DNA from: an uncultured Alphaproteobacteria bacterium
Lineage (GTDB): Bacteria > Pseudomonadota > Alphaproteobacteria > Rickettsiales > UBA1997
Assembly: GCA_903927415.1 (NCBI GenBank)
Contig: CAIYMZ010000094.1
Span: forward strand, 1-7,867
Reading direction: 5' to 3'
DNA length: 7,867 bases
Shown: positions 1 through 6,553 of the stretch, piece after piece
Layout of the letters: each line of letters starts with the position of its first letter
Numbering within the stretch: position 1 is the stretch's first letter
Notes under the pieces: generated by a model
The model's database searches: none
Told to the model about the DNA's origin: nothing
Seen by the model: only the letters and a program-made list of their open reading frames with translations
Translations under genes and position numbers: made by a program

Positions 1-42
1 GGGTGACAAGGGTGGGAACGTCTCCTACCTTCATTGTCACCC
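1..42. repeat. Large imperfect palindrome (RNA or DNA hairpin)
   Basis: Positions 1-9 (gggtgacaa) are the exact reverse complement of 34-42. Inside them, 10-17 pairs with 23-30, allowing G:T pairs, around a 5-nt loop at 18-22. A 3-nt bulge lies at 31-33. This gives about 17 base pairs. The outer arms belong to the same sequence family as the 28-bp repeats that follow, so the element probably continues left of the window. No coding potential is visible. It may be a palindromic mobile or repetitive element; a role as a terminator for an upstream gene cannot be judged because no T run follows the hairpin. Confidence 0.7.
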
Positions 43-118
43 CGCACTTGTTGCATTTAGGGTGTCACCCCGCACTTGTTGCATTTAGGGTGTCACCCCG
101 CACTTGTTGCGGGGTCCA
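35..118. repeat. 28-bp tandem repeats ending in a full palindromic unit
   Basis: Two identical 28-bp units (35-62 and 63-90) begin tgtcaccccgcacttgttgc and end atttaggg. A third copy (91-118) shares the first 20 bases but ends ggggtcca. Only the third unit closes an 8-bp GC-rich stem, 95-102 with 108-115, around loop 103-107. The third unit is the exact reverse complement of 7817-7844 inside priA. There are no spacers, so this is not a CRISPR. The array ends 16 nt before the rluD start, so it would lie in the rluD leader or promoter region. Confidence 0.9.
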
Positions 119-134
119 GCTAAAATAAAAAAAA

Positions 135-1115
135 ATGGAAAAATTCACATTCGAAGTCACGGAAAACGAAATCGGAATTCGCCTCGATAAATTTCTTGCC
201 GAAAAATTCTCTGCACTAAAACCAGAAATCACGCGCAGCAAAATCCAAAATCTACTCGAAGAAAAAGCGGTGTTGAACGAGCAAAATCAAGCTCTTACCA
301 CCTCTTCGCAAAAAACAAAATTAGGCGAAAAATATTTTGTAACTTTGCAGGATCCAAAACCATCTCATCTTGAAGCTCATGAAATTCCCTTTGAAATTAT
401 TTTTGAAGATGATGATTTGCTGGTGATCAACAAGCCGGCTGGACTCACTGTTCATCCGGGTGCAGGCAATCAAACCAACACCTTGGTCAATGCGCTTTTA
501 TATACACATCGGGATAAACTTTCTCAAATTAGCGGCGAATTTCGTCCGGGTATCGTGCATCGTTTAGACAAGGATACGAGCGGGCTGATGCTGGTTGCTA
601 AGAATGATTTCACTCACCAAATCCTCAGCGAAAAATTACGTTTACGCGAAATAAAAAGAACCTACTTAACTTTTATTTATGGCGTCCTCAACCCAAGTCG
701 CGGAAGGATCAACAAGAACATTGTGCGCTCACGAACCAATCGTTTGAAAATGGCAATTTCGCGAACTTTGGGGCGTGACGCAATCACGAATTACGAAACC
801 AAAGAAACTTTTTTTGACGGATTTGCTAGCCTCGTCGAATGCAGGCTGGAAACGGGTCGAACCCATCAAATTCGTGTGCATCTAGAATCGCAAAAACATT
901 CTGTGATTGGAGATCAAACCTACAATTCCTGCAAAAAAATGATGCCACAAAACATCTCGATTGAAGCAAAAACTTTCATCGAAAAATTCCCCCGGCAGGC
1001 ACTCCATTCTTACAAAATCAGCTTCACTCATCCGCGAAGTGAAAAAGAAATGTCGTTCGAAATTCCACTGCCGGATGATTTGAAAAATTTGGAAAAATGC
1101 CTAAAAAAATCCTAA
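135..1115 (+). CDS. rluD: 23S rRNA pseudouridine synthase, RluD type
   Basis: This is a RluA-family enzyme that converts uridines to pseudouridine. RluD itself modifies helix 69 of 23S rRNA (E. coli U1911, U1915, U1917). Residues 1-75 form an S4-like RNA-binding domain (RLDKFLAEKF at 16-25). The catalytic domain follows, with NKPAGLTVHPGAGN (99-112), the hallmark HRLDKDTSG (142-150; catalytic Asp at 145) and LETGRTHQIRVHL (238-250). FPRQALHS near residue 288 is also typical. At 326 aa it matches E. coli RluD in length, and the S4 domain and HPGAGN favour RluD over RluC. The ATG at 135 follows an A9 run and has no clear Shine-Dalgarno site, but it gives a complete S4 domain. The end overlaps miaA by 19 nt, suggesting cotranscription. 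RluD versus RluC is family-level inference. Confidence 0.92.
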   Translation: MEKFTFEVTENEIGIRLDKFLAEKFSALKPEITRSKIQNLLEEKAVLNEQNQALTTSSQKTKLGEKYFVTLQDPKPSHLEAHEIPFEIIFEDDDLLVINKPAGLTVHPGAGNQTNTLVNALLYTHRDKLSQISGEFRPGIVHRLDKDTSGLMLVAKNDFTHQILSEKLRLREIKRTYLTFIYGVLNPSRGRINKNIVRSRTNRLKMAISRTLGRDAITNYETKETFFDGFASLVECRLETGRTHQIRVHLESQKHSVIGDQTYNSCKKMMPQNISIEAKTFIEKFPRQALHSYKISFTHPRSEKEMSFEIPLPDDLKNLEKCLKKS

Positions 1116-1990
1116 TAATTTCCGGCCCCACAGCTTCAGGAAAATCTGATTTGGCCTTAGGGCTAGCGGATTCGCGGGATATTGCGATTATTAATGCGGA
1201 TTCGCTACAACTCTACGAAGGCTTGCCGATTCTGTCTTCGCAGCCGAGTTTGGAGGTGCAAAAAAAAGTAAAACATCTGCTCTATTCGCATTTTAAACCG
1301 CAGGAAAATTCGTCGGTGGCACTGTGGCTTAGTCTTGTGAAATCAACAGTTGAAGAGGTTTGGGCGGAAAAAAAATTGCCGGTAATTGTTGGTGGCAGTG
1401 GGATGTATATTTCAAAATTGGTCGAGGGAATTTCGGAAATTCCGGAGGCGGAAGATGATTTGCGCAAGGGTGCGACTGCGCTTTTTGATGCAATTGGTCA
1501 CGAAGAATTTCAGAAAAAATTAATCGATTTGGGTGAAAATAAAATACTCGACAAGCACCGTCTGATCAGGGCTTACGAGGTGTTGATGCAAACAGGAAAA
1601 TCAATAACTTACTGGCAAAATCAACCAGCAAAAAAAATATTTCCTGTGGCAAATTTCACTCACGTCAATCTCAATCCTGATCGCGAAAAACTTTACCAAA
1701 ATTGTAATTTGCGTTTTGAAAAAATGCTGGAATGTGGCGCGCTTGATGAGGTACAAAGTCTGATGGATCAAGGAATTGAGGACGATAAGCAAATCACCAA
1801 AACTTTAGGATTTTACGAAATTTGTGATTTTATTTCTGGCAGAATTTCGCGCGAAGAAATGATAAAAATTGCCACGCAAAAAACTCGCAATTACGCCAAA
1901 AGACAACTCACTTGGTTTCGTAATCAATTGCCGGAGAAGCATGAATTTGAGAACTTGGATGAGGCTTTAAATTTTACAATGTCATGCTGA
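1097..1990 (+). CDS. miaA: tRNA dimethylallyltransferase MiaA
   Basis: MiaA transfers a dimethylallyl group from DMAPP to N6 of A37 in tRNAs that read U-starting codons, the first step towards ms2i6A. The sequence shows the P-loop GPTASGKS (10-17), NADSLQLY (33-40; usually DSxQVY), VGGSGMYI (98-105), HRLIRAYEVLMQTGKS (154-169), the TLGFYE motif (236-241; usually GYxE) and TRNYAKRQLTWFRNQ (263-277). The length of 297 aa is normal for the family. The ATG lies inside the rluD end (19-nt overlap), preceded only by a weak ggaaaa, so expression is probably coupled to rluD. The last codons (ATG TCA TGC TGA) and the stop fall within a palindromic repeat that begins at 1980, so the final residues M-S-C appear to be contributed by that element. 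Confidence 0.96.
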   Translation: MPKKILIISGPTASGKSDLALGLADSRDIAIINADSLQLYEGLPILSSQPSLEVQKKVKHLLYSHFKPQENSSVALWLSLVKSTVEEVWAEKKLPVIVGGSGMYISKLVEGISEIPEAEDDLRKGATALFDAIGHEEFQKKLIDLGENKILDKHRLIRAYEVLMQTGKSITYWQNQPAKKIFPVANFTHVNLNPDREKLYQNCNLRFEKMLECGALDEVQSLMDQGIEDDKQITKTLGFYEICDFISGRISREEMIKIATQKTRNYAKRQLTWFRNQLPEKHEFENLDEALNFTMSC

Positions 1991-2032
1991 GCTTGCCTCC
2001 GCATGACAAAGTGAGACAAGTTTAACATGACA
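1980..2032. repeat. Palindromic element at the miaA 3' end, miaA-recO spacer
   Basis: Two alternative foldings share the same left arm. In the short one, tgtcatgc (1980-1987) pairs perfectly with gcatgaca (2001-2008). In the long one, 1980-1995 pairs with 2017-2032 at 15 of 16 positions counting G:T pairs, and 1997-1999 adds ctc with gag at 2013-2015. No T run follows, so it is a poor intrinsic terminator. It starts like the 28-bp repeats (tgtca) but differs after that, so I treat it as a second palindromic family. It contains the miaA stop codon (1988-1990). Confidence 0.75.
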
Positions 2033-2060
2033 TTGAACTCGCGTTTGAAAAACTGAACTC

Positions 2061-2792
2061 ATGAAATTCACCGATCAAGGCATCATCATCAGCCAAAAAA
2101 AATACAGCGAAAATTCGCTGATCGTTAAAGTTTTTTCCGAGCATCACGGAATTTATCGTGGCTTCGTCAAGTCAGTAAAATCAACGAAAGCCAAGGTTAT
2201 TTTTCAAATCGGAAATTTAATTTCTTTCGAATTTCGTGCGCGCATCGAAGAAAATTTGGGCAGTTTTGTTGCGGTTGATTTGGCAAGATCTTACTGCTCA
2301 AAAATAATGTTTGATCAATTGAAGCTCAGCTGCGTCAACTCATTATTTTCAATCATCAACAGCTGTTTTTTGGAACGCGAAGAGCAACAAAATCTTTTTC
2401 TAAAATTACAAAATTTTTTGCAAAAAATCACCGATGACGAAATTAAAAAAACAGAATTTTTAGCCGATTACATCAAGCTCGAATTGAAGATTTTAAAAAC
2501 ACTCGGCTACGGAATTGATCTTTCCTCCTGCGCTGTCACTAATTCCAAAACCGACCTCATTTTTGTCTCACCAAAATCAGCTCGAGCAGTTTCAGCCGAA
2601 ATCGGCAAGCCTTACCAACACAAGCTACTCAAGCTTCCAAATTTTTTAATCGAAGAATCGGAATGCAACGAAAATCATTTGCTCGAAGGCCTAACATTAA
2701 GCGGATTTTTTTTAGAAAAATTTTTATTCGAAGATAAAAATCCACAATTTCAACACCGCGAAAATATCAAAAAATCTTGTCAACAGCAATAG
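2061..2792 (+). CDS. recO: DNA repair protein RecO
   Basis: RecO works with RecR (and RecF) to load RecA on SSB-coated single-stranded DNA in the RecFOR gap-repair pathway. Residues 1 to about 80 fit the N-terminal OB fold: GIIISQKKYSENSLIVKVFS (7-26), HHGIYRGFVK (28-37), QIGNLISFEFRARIEENLG (49-67). The remainder is helical with LKTLGYGIDLSSCAVT (145-160) and SPKSARAVS (170-178), both typical of alphaproteobacterial RecO. The four-cysteine zinc site of some RecO proteins is not evident. At 243 aa the length is normal. The ATG at 2061 has no clear Shine-Dalgarno site. It lies 70 nt after miaA across a palindromic repeat and ends 3 nt from the convergent ABC-F gene. The final roughly 15 residues (Q-, K-, C-rich) look unconserved. 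Confidence 0.92.
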   Translation: MKFTDQGIIISQKKYSENSLIVKVFSEHHGIYRGFVKSVKSTKAKVIFQIGNLISFEFRARIEENLGSFVAVDLARSYCSKIMFDQLKLSCVNSLFSIINSCFLEREEQQNLFLKLQNFLQKITDDEIKKTEFLADYIKLELKILKTLGYGIDLSSCAVTNSKTDLIFVSPKSARAVSAEIGKPYQHKLLKLPNFLIEESECNENHLLEGLTLSGFFLEKFLFEDKNPQFQHRENIKKSCQQQ

Positions 2793-2795
2793 AAT

Positions 2796-4286
2796 TTACT
2801 GATCCTTCCACCCAATCCTCTTCAAAAAAAACTCGTAAGAATCTTCAAAAGTGAAGGTTTTATTATCGTCAAAAATTACCAACTTATTCGCAATTTGTTC
2901 CAAGAAATACTCATCGTGAGTGACCATCACCACTGCGCCCTCGAAGTTTCTAATTGCCTCCATCAGTGAGTCGCAAGATTCCATGTCGAGGTGATTTGTC
3001 GGCTCATCGAGCAAAAGTAAATTCACACCTTTGAGCAAAATTTTCCCCAAAGTTACGCGCGATCTTTCACCGCCAGAAAGCACCGAAATTTTTTTATTGG
3101 CCAAATCTTGGGAGAACATCATGTTGCTGCAAACTTGGCGCACGCGGCTCACTGGCAGGCGCTCGTCAACTTTTTGCAGCTCTTCGTAAACCGAGCGACT
3201 TGGATCGAGGCGATCAATATTCATCTGGCCGAAATAGCCGATTTCAGTTTTGCCATTAATTTTTACGCTACCCTTATTTGGCTTAAGATCGCCTGTTAGT
3301 AGGCGCAGCAAGGTTGATTTGCCTTTTCCATTTTTTCCGATCACGCAAATTTTTTCGCCGTCAGCAATGTTGAAAGAAAGATTTTGAATCAGCGGATGAG
3401 TTTCGCTGTAGCCGAAAGCTAAGCCTTCCGCCTCGATCATATTTTCTTTGCTGCCGTAAGTGGAGTGGTTGAAAGAAAATTCCAGTGTCGCGACGTGCGA
3501 AAGTTTTTCTTTTACATCTTGCTTCTCGAGCATCTTAACCCGCGATTGCACGCGGCTTGCTTGGCTTGCTTTCGATCCAAAACGGTTAATCCATTTCTGA
3601 GTTTCTTGCCTTTGCTTATCTTCATTGACGCGAGTTTTTTCGTAAATTTCTTCTTCCGCGGCGATTTTTTCGCGCACACCTTGCGTGTTCCCAGGAACTT
3701 TTTTGAAAGCGTTGCGGTGAATCAGTAAAGTGTGCGAGATCACGCTATCCATGAAGCCGCGATCATGTGTGACTAAAATTAATTCTCCCTGCCAATCTTG
3801 TAAAAATTCTTTGAGCCAGCGAATGGAATGGATGTCGAGATAATTTGTCGGCTCGTCGAGAAGCAGCATGTTTGGCTCAACCAGCAGTAATTTTGCGAGG
3901 TTTAATTTAACCTGAAATCCGCCGGAGAAATTTTTTGGATCTTTGTAGAGATCGTCGTACGTAAAGCCCAGCCCATATAAAATATTTTCGCCTTTCCAAC
4001 CTTCATGCTCGCGATCTTCAGGAAGGACAGAACAAATTTCTTCGAGAACAGTGTCGTGCGTGAAGTGAATGTGCTGCTCCAAATGCCCAATTTTGTAGCC
4101 GCGCGGGATTTCAACTGCGCCAGAATCAGGCTCCACTTTTTTTAAAATTAATTTTAAAAACGTCGATTTGCCGCTGCCATTGCGCCCAATCAGCCCAACT
4201 TTTTCGCGCGTGTTAATGATGAAATTTCCTTCGGAAAAAATTGTGTGTCCGGAAAAGGAAATGGAGAGGTCTTTGGCTCTGATCAC
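2796..4286 (-). CDS. ABC-F family ATPase (ribosome-associated, non-transporter)
   Basis: This is a cytosolic protein with two fused ATPase domains and no membrane segments, as in ABC-F translation factors that bind the ribosomal E site. Domain 1 has Walker A GRNGSGKS (34-41), signature FSGG (120-123), Walker B LLLDEP (141-146) and switch His174. The linker (about 190-280) holds the charged helix WINRFGSKASQASRVQSR (232-249) that in ABC-F proteins contacts P-site tRNA. Domain 2 has GKNGKGKS (317-324), LSGGE (403-407), LLLLDEP (423-429) and His457. Both ATP sites look intact. It lacks a Uup-type C-terminal extension, and 496 aa is at the short end of the family. I cannot assign it to Uup, EttA, YbiT or YheS; the linker looks most like YheS-type proteins. 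The start is GTG without a clear Shine-Dalgarno site; the protein begins at the expected place (MIRAKDLSI). Confidence 0.95.
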   Translation of the reverse strand: MIRAKDLSISFSGHTIFSEGNFIINTREKVGLIGRNGSGKSTFLKLILKKVEPDSGAVEIPRGYKIGHLEQHIHFTHDTVLEEICSVLPEDREHEGWKGENILYGLGFTYDDLYKDPKNFSGGFQVKLNLAKLLLVEPNMLLLDEPTNYLDIHSIRWLKEFLQDWQGELILVTHDRGFMDSVISHTLLIHRNAFKKVPGNTQGVREKIAAEEEIYEKTRVNEDKQRQETQKWINRFGSKASQASRVQSRVKMLEKQDVKEKLSHVATLEFSFNHSTYGSKENMIEAEGLAFGYSETHPLIQNLSFNIADGEKICVIGKNGKGKSTLLRLLTGDLKPNKGSVKINGKTEIGYFGQMNIDRLDPSRSVYEELQKVDERLPVSRVRQVCSNMMFSQDLANKKISVLSGGERSRVTLGKILLKGVNLLLLDEPTNHLDMESCDSLMEAIRNFEGAVVMVTHDEYFLEQIANKLVIFDDNKTFTFEDSYEFFLKRIGWKDQ

Positions 4287-4338
4287 TGGAAATTATTAAA
4301 TTTATGAAAAAAAACTTGGGGCAATGAGTTTGAGCTCG

Positions 4339-4764
4339 CTATTGATTACGACCAGGTCGTAATCCGCGTCGTAACACTGCTGCTGCACGTCGCAGAATCA
4401 CATTTTGAGGAGGAGCTGGAGCTTGAGGCGGAGCTTGAGCTGGAACATCTTGGGCTGGAGCTGGAGCTTGAACAACTTGTGCTGGAGCGGGAGGATCAAC
4501 TTGCTCTTCGTCATCACTTCTTTCGAAACCAGCACCACCTCTTCCTTCGTCTAGCATTGTACCAGCGATAACACCAAAGATTGCTCCCGCTGCTATTGTT
4601 GCGCCGACTACTGTGGTGAGAGGGGTGTAAGCTAATGCTGGATAAAAATATACTGCCGCTGTGTAGGCAGCAGCAACAAAGAAAGCGCTTCCAATGCCCA
4701 TGGATGTCCATGACCACCGTCTCTGATCCCGATCATTTTCTCTTCCTCTCTGGTCTCTACTCAT
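4339..4764 (-). CDS. Small two-TM membrane protein with Pro/Ala-rich linker and Arg-rich tail, function unknown
   Basis: I do not recognise the family. Residues 1-18 are strongly charged (R, D, E). Two hydrophobic helices follow at about 22-44 and 50-70. Residues 78-90 are acidic (SDDEEQVD), 91-120 form a Pro/Ala/Gln linker with repeated APAPAQ, and 121-141 is a basic tail with six arginines and a 7-residue repeat (LRRAAAV, LRRGLRP). With both ends cytoplasmic, the two helices would form a hairpin anchor; this topology is inferred. The ATG is well supported by an AGAGGT Shine-Dalgarno six bases upstream (at about 4771-4776), better than most genes here. It sits 56 nt after the acyltransferase gene and 52 nt before the ABC-F gene. 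The reading frame is clean and the domain pattern coherent, so it is probably a real gene. Confidence 0.75.
   Translation of the reverse strand: MSRDQRGRENDRDQRRWSWTSMGIGSAFFVAAAYTAAVYFYPALAYTPLTTVVGATIAAGAIFGVIAGTMLDEGRGGAGFERSDDEEQVDPPAPAQVVQAPAPAQDVPAQAPPQAPAPPQNVILRRAAAVLRRGLRPGRNQ
4344..4364 (-). terminator. Perfect 10-bp hairpin at a gene end, possible weak terminator
   Basis: Bases 4344-4353 (gattacgacc) are the exact reverse complement of 4355-4364, around one central base. The hairpin lies in the last codons of the small membrane protein gene. In the transcribed direction, a run of eight T (4307-4314) follows about 30 nt later. A real intrinsic terminator would need the T run directly after the stem, so the call is weak. 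It could instead slow exonucleases or be a coding coincidence, since TTACGAC also recurs just upstream. Confidence 0.3.
4412..4471 (-). repeat. Degenerate GGAGCTGGAGCTTGA repeats encoding the Pro/Ala linker
   Basis: A 15-base unit (ggagctggagcttga on the + strand) occurs exactly at 4412-4426 and 4457-4471, 45 bases apart. Shorter related pieces (gcggagcttgag, gctggagcgg) lie between and after. On the coding strand the repeats give the AP/PA/Q-rich linker of the small membrane protein. The 45-base period is a multiple of three, so copy-number change would lengthen or shorten the linker without breaking the frame. Confidence 0.7.
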
Positions 4765-4820
4765 TTGCTACCTCTTTGTTTTGCAATTGCACTTCCGATT
4801 TTTTTTGTCACTTCTGTTTT

Positions 4821-5603
4821 TTAGAGCCTGTTTCTTAACGATTTCTCCTGAACAAAATTCATTCTCTCCTCAACGAAAAATTTTATTTTTTCCATTTCCG
4901 CTTCGTCAGAATTTTTGGGAACGTAAATCGCAGAATCGTCGAAGTAAAAACACAGCGTCGAAAATGGCAGCGGGATTTTGAATTTGTCCCAAGTTTGCAT
5001 TTCGATTTTGCGCGAAGATGAGTAGGAAGTTGGAATAATTCCAGCGCCGGAAATGCGTGCGATGTTGATGAGTTCGCCGTTAATTTTTTGATTCGGTCCG
5101 CGCGGGCCATCTGGCGTGATGCCTAGAGAATAGCCTTTTTTCAGCCCGGCGAAAATTTGTTTGAGGCTGGAAAAATCAATGCCGCGGGAGGATTTTCTGC
5201 CATCTTGCGTTGAGCCGTAAATTGAAATTAAGTCGAATTTTTCCATCACGCGTCCGACAAATTTTCCGTCGCCATGCTTAGAGGCGAGGGTCATGAAATT
5301 GTAATCGGGATAAATTTTTTTCGGTTTTTGTGTGATGAAAGGAATCATCATCAAGCGGTTATGCCAAGAGGAAATTAGCAGCGGACGCTTGTTTTTCGCG
5401 GCCTCAAGAATGATCTCGTGATTGATCCAAATTTTTTTGCTGCTGACAAAAACCAATTTCATGTAGCTCGTGATTAGCAAGGAAATCATTTCTTGAAACA
5501 GCCAAGAGTAAGTGATTTTGCGCAACAGTTGCTTGAATTTGGTCTTGATGTCGTACCATTCGAGGTTGGTTTGAACCCCGAGGATTTTCCATTTTTTGAT
5601 CAT
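4821..5603 (-). CDS. DUF374 lysophospholipid/lipid A acyltransferase-like protein
   Basis: This protein belongs to the DUF374 branch of the LPLAT acyltransferases. Campylobacter LpxJ, a late lipid A acyltransferase, is to my knowledge a member; the substrate here is not shown. Motifs seen are SWHNRLMMIPF (79-89), ASKHGDGKFVGRVME (107-121; H110 and D112 fit the catalytic pair), YGSTQDGRKSSRG (129-141), the family signature ITPDGPRGP (162-170), ARISGAGIIP (182-191) and WDKFKIPLPFS (205-215). A hydrophobic helix at about 38-54 would attach it to the inner membrane. The length of 260 aa is usual. Its ATG overlaps the upstream stop as ATGA, and the best nearby Shine-Dalgarno match is a G8 tract three bases before the ATG. 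Expression therefore probably depends on the upstream gene. Residues 1-36 are not clearly conserved, so a later start cannot be excluded. Confidence 0.9.
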   Translation of the reverse strand: MIKKWKILGVQTNLEWYDIKTKFKQLLRKITYSWLFQEMISLLITSYMKLVFVSSKKIWINHEIILEAAKNKRPLLISSWHNRLMMIPFITQKPKKIYPDYNFMTLASKHGDGKFVGRVMEKFDLISIYGSTQDGRKSSRGIDFSSLKQIFAGLKKGYSLGITPDGPRGPNQKINGELINIARISGAGIIPTSYSSSRKIEMQTWDKFKIPLPFSTLCFYFDDSAIYVPKNSDEAEMEKIKFFVEERMNFVQEKSLRNRL

Positions 5604-6553
5604 CGACCCCCCCCATCTCTCCTTCTTGCCACTGCCGCTAATTGCTCGTGTTCAACTGCCCTTACTCCACTAGATGCAAGAGCCTTTCTTACCTCCTCCA
5701 CTCTATCCAATTCAATGGAACCATACCCAACAAAAGCAAGCACTGGCAAAAAGAATTTATCGCGGAAATTTTGAGACTCTTGCTCTACAGCATCTTCCGA
5801 ACTTCCTTCGAACTGTAATTTTTCACAAAAATTTACAAATTTTTCGTTCAAAGATTCTAGGTTAATCGAAGCAAATTTTGCTTCCGATCCATCCGTAGGA
5901 TGTTGTAGACTGTGCAATTTTCTGAGTGTTGAGGCAATGAGTATGATTTGAAGCAATGATTGATTTTTAATCGTAGGGCTGTCTGCAAAAGTAGGAATTC
6001 CCCGCGTAAAAAGATCTTTTACATCTGAAAATTCTCTCCTCTTTTCCTCTGTATCAACAAATTTTTTATCAATGGTTTTGGTTGCTAAGCAGGCGTAATT
6101 TAACACCTCAATCAAATCTTTTTCCGTTGCATCATCTGGCAAAACATTCGTTAGCAAACCTTCGGCACATAGGTTGCTTGAGCATACAGAAGCTTCGAGC
6201 GCATACTTTGTCACTGCAATTTCCGGAACATCTCCTGCCAAAATTACAGATTTTGCTTTAGCATCTTCTAATCGATCTTTTCTTAATGCCGCCTCTTTTC
6301 CAAGAATGCGAGCGCAGCCTACCAAATAAAAAATAGGCAGGACCACTGCTGCAATTGGTCTGATTGTATTACGAGGCAATAGTGGCTGAAGTATATCAGA
6401 TGCAACGGCGAAAACTGCCGCAAGAAACATCCAAACGACTGTGGAAGCGGCAATTTTTCCTACGGCATTTTTATATTCAGGATCGAAAGAAAGTTCTGCA
6501 AAGCTAGATGGCAAGAAGTCTGAAGAATCGCGAGGAGAATCCGGTCTGCTCAT
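5600..6553 (-). CDS. Membrane protein of unknown function with two N-terminal TM helices
   Basis: I do not recognise the family. With the ATG at 6553 it is 317 aa. Residues 1-30 are polar (MSRPDSPRDSSD), TM helices lie at about 32-54 and 65-83, and residues 84-317 form a soluble, probably mostly helical and cytoplasmic domain with many charged residues. A short hydrophobic patch lies at 267-278. The C-terminus RRRDGGGR is encoded across a G8 tract. I chose the ATG because it overlaps the transaldolase stop by one base (TGATG) and has AGAGGA seven bases upstream; a TTG one codon earlier is possible but less likely. The stop overlaps the acyltransferase start (ATGA), so the protein is translated as the middle of a coupled trio. 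Its Ser/Arg/Asp N-terminus and two helices resemble the smaller membrane protein at 4339-4764, without clear sequence identity. Confidence 0.8.
   Translation of the reverse strand: MSRPDSPRDSSDFLPSSFAELSFDPEYKNAVGKIAASTVVWMFLAAVFAVASDILQPLLPRNTIRPIAAVVLPIFYLVGCARILGKEAALRKDRLEDAKAKSVILAGDVPEIAVTKYALEASVCSSNLCAEGLLTNVLPDDATEKDLIEVLNYACLATKTIDKKFVDTEEKRREFSDVKDLFTRGIPTFADSPTIKNQSLLQIILIASTLRKLHSLQHPTDGSEAKFASINLESLNEKFVNFCEKLQFEGSSEDAVEQESQNFRDKFFLPVLAFVGYGSIELDRVEEVRKALASSGVRAVEHEQLAAVARRRDGGGR
5607..5614 (-). repeat. G8 homopolymer tract at a gene junction
   Basis: Eight consecutive C on the + strand read as G8 on the coding strand. The tract encodes the Gly-rich end of the unknown membrane protein and lies three bases before the acyltransferase ATG, where it could act as the ribosome binding site by pairing with CCUCC (one G:U pair). 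A change of one base moves the frame: G9 fuses the two genes in frame. G7 puts the ATG at 5616 in frame with the acyltransferase, although the AAGGAG before that ATG is only two bases away. Confidence 0.85.

Noticed and set aside
35..118. CRISPR-like spacing of 28-bp units
   Set aside because: The units are directly adjacent with no spacers, and the last unit is a palindrome shared with priA; no cas genes are present.
95..130. Intrinsic terminator formed by the palindromic unit before rluD
   Set aside because: The stem is GC-rich, but an A-rich stretch follows it instead of a T run on the + strand, and no gene ending here is visible in the window.
2793..2795. Bidirectional terminator between recO and the ABC-F gene
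   Set aside because: Only three bases separate the convergent stop codons, and I see no strong stem with a T run around them.
3108..3728. Forward-strand open frames inside the ABC-F gene
   Set aside because: They are antisense shadows of conserved ATPase motifs, with no domain of their own.
5404..5616. Alternative-frame gene starting at the ATG within the G tract
   Set aside because: It overlaps the DUF374 frame, whose motifs are clear; AAGGAG is only two bases from this ATG. It matters only as the product of tract slippage.
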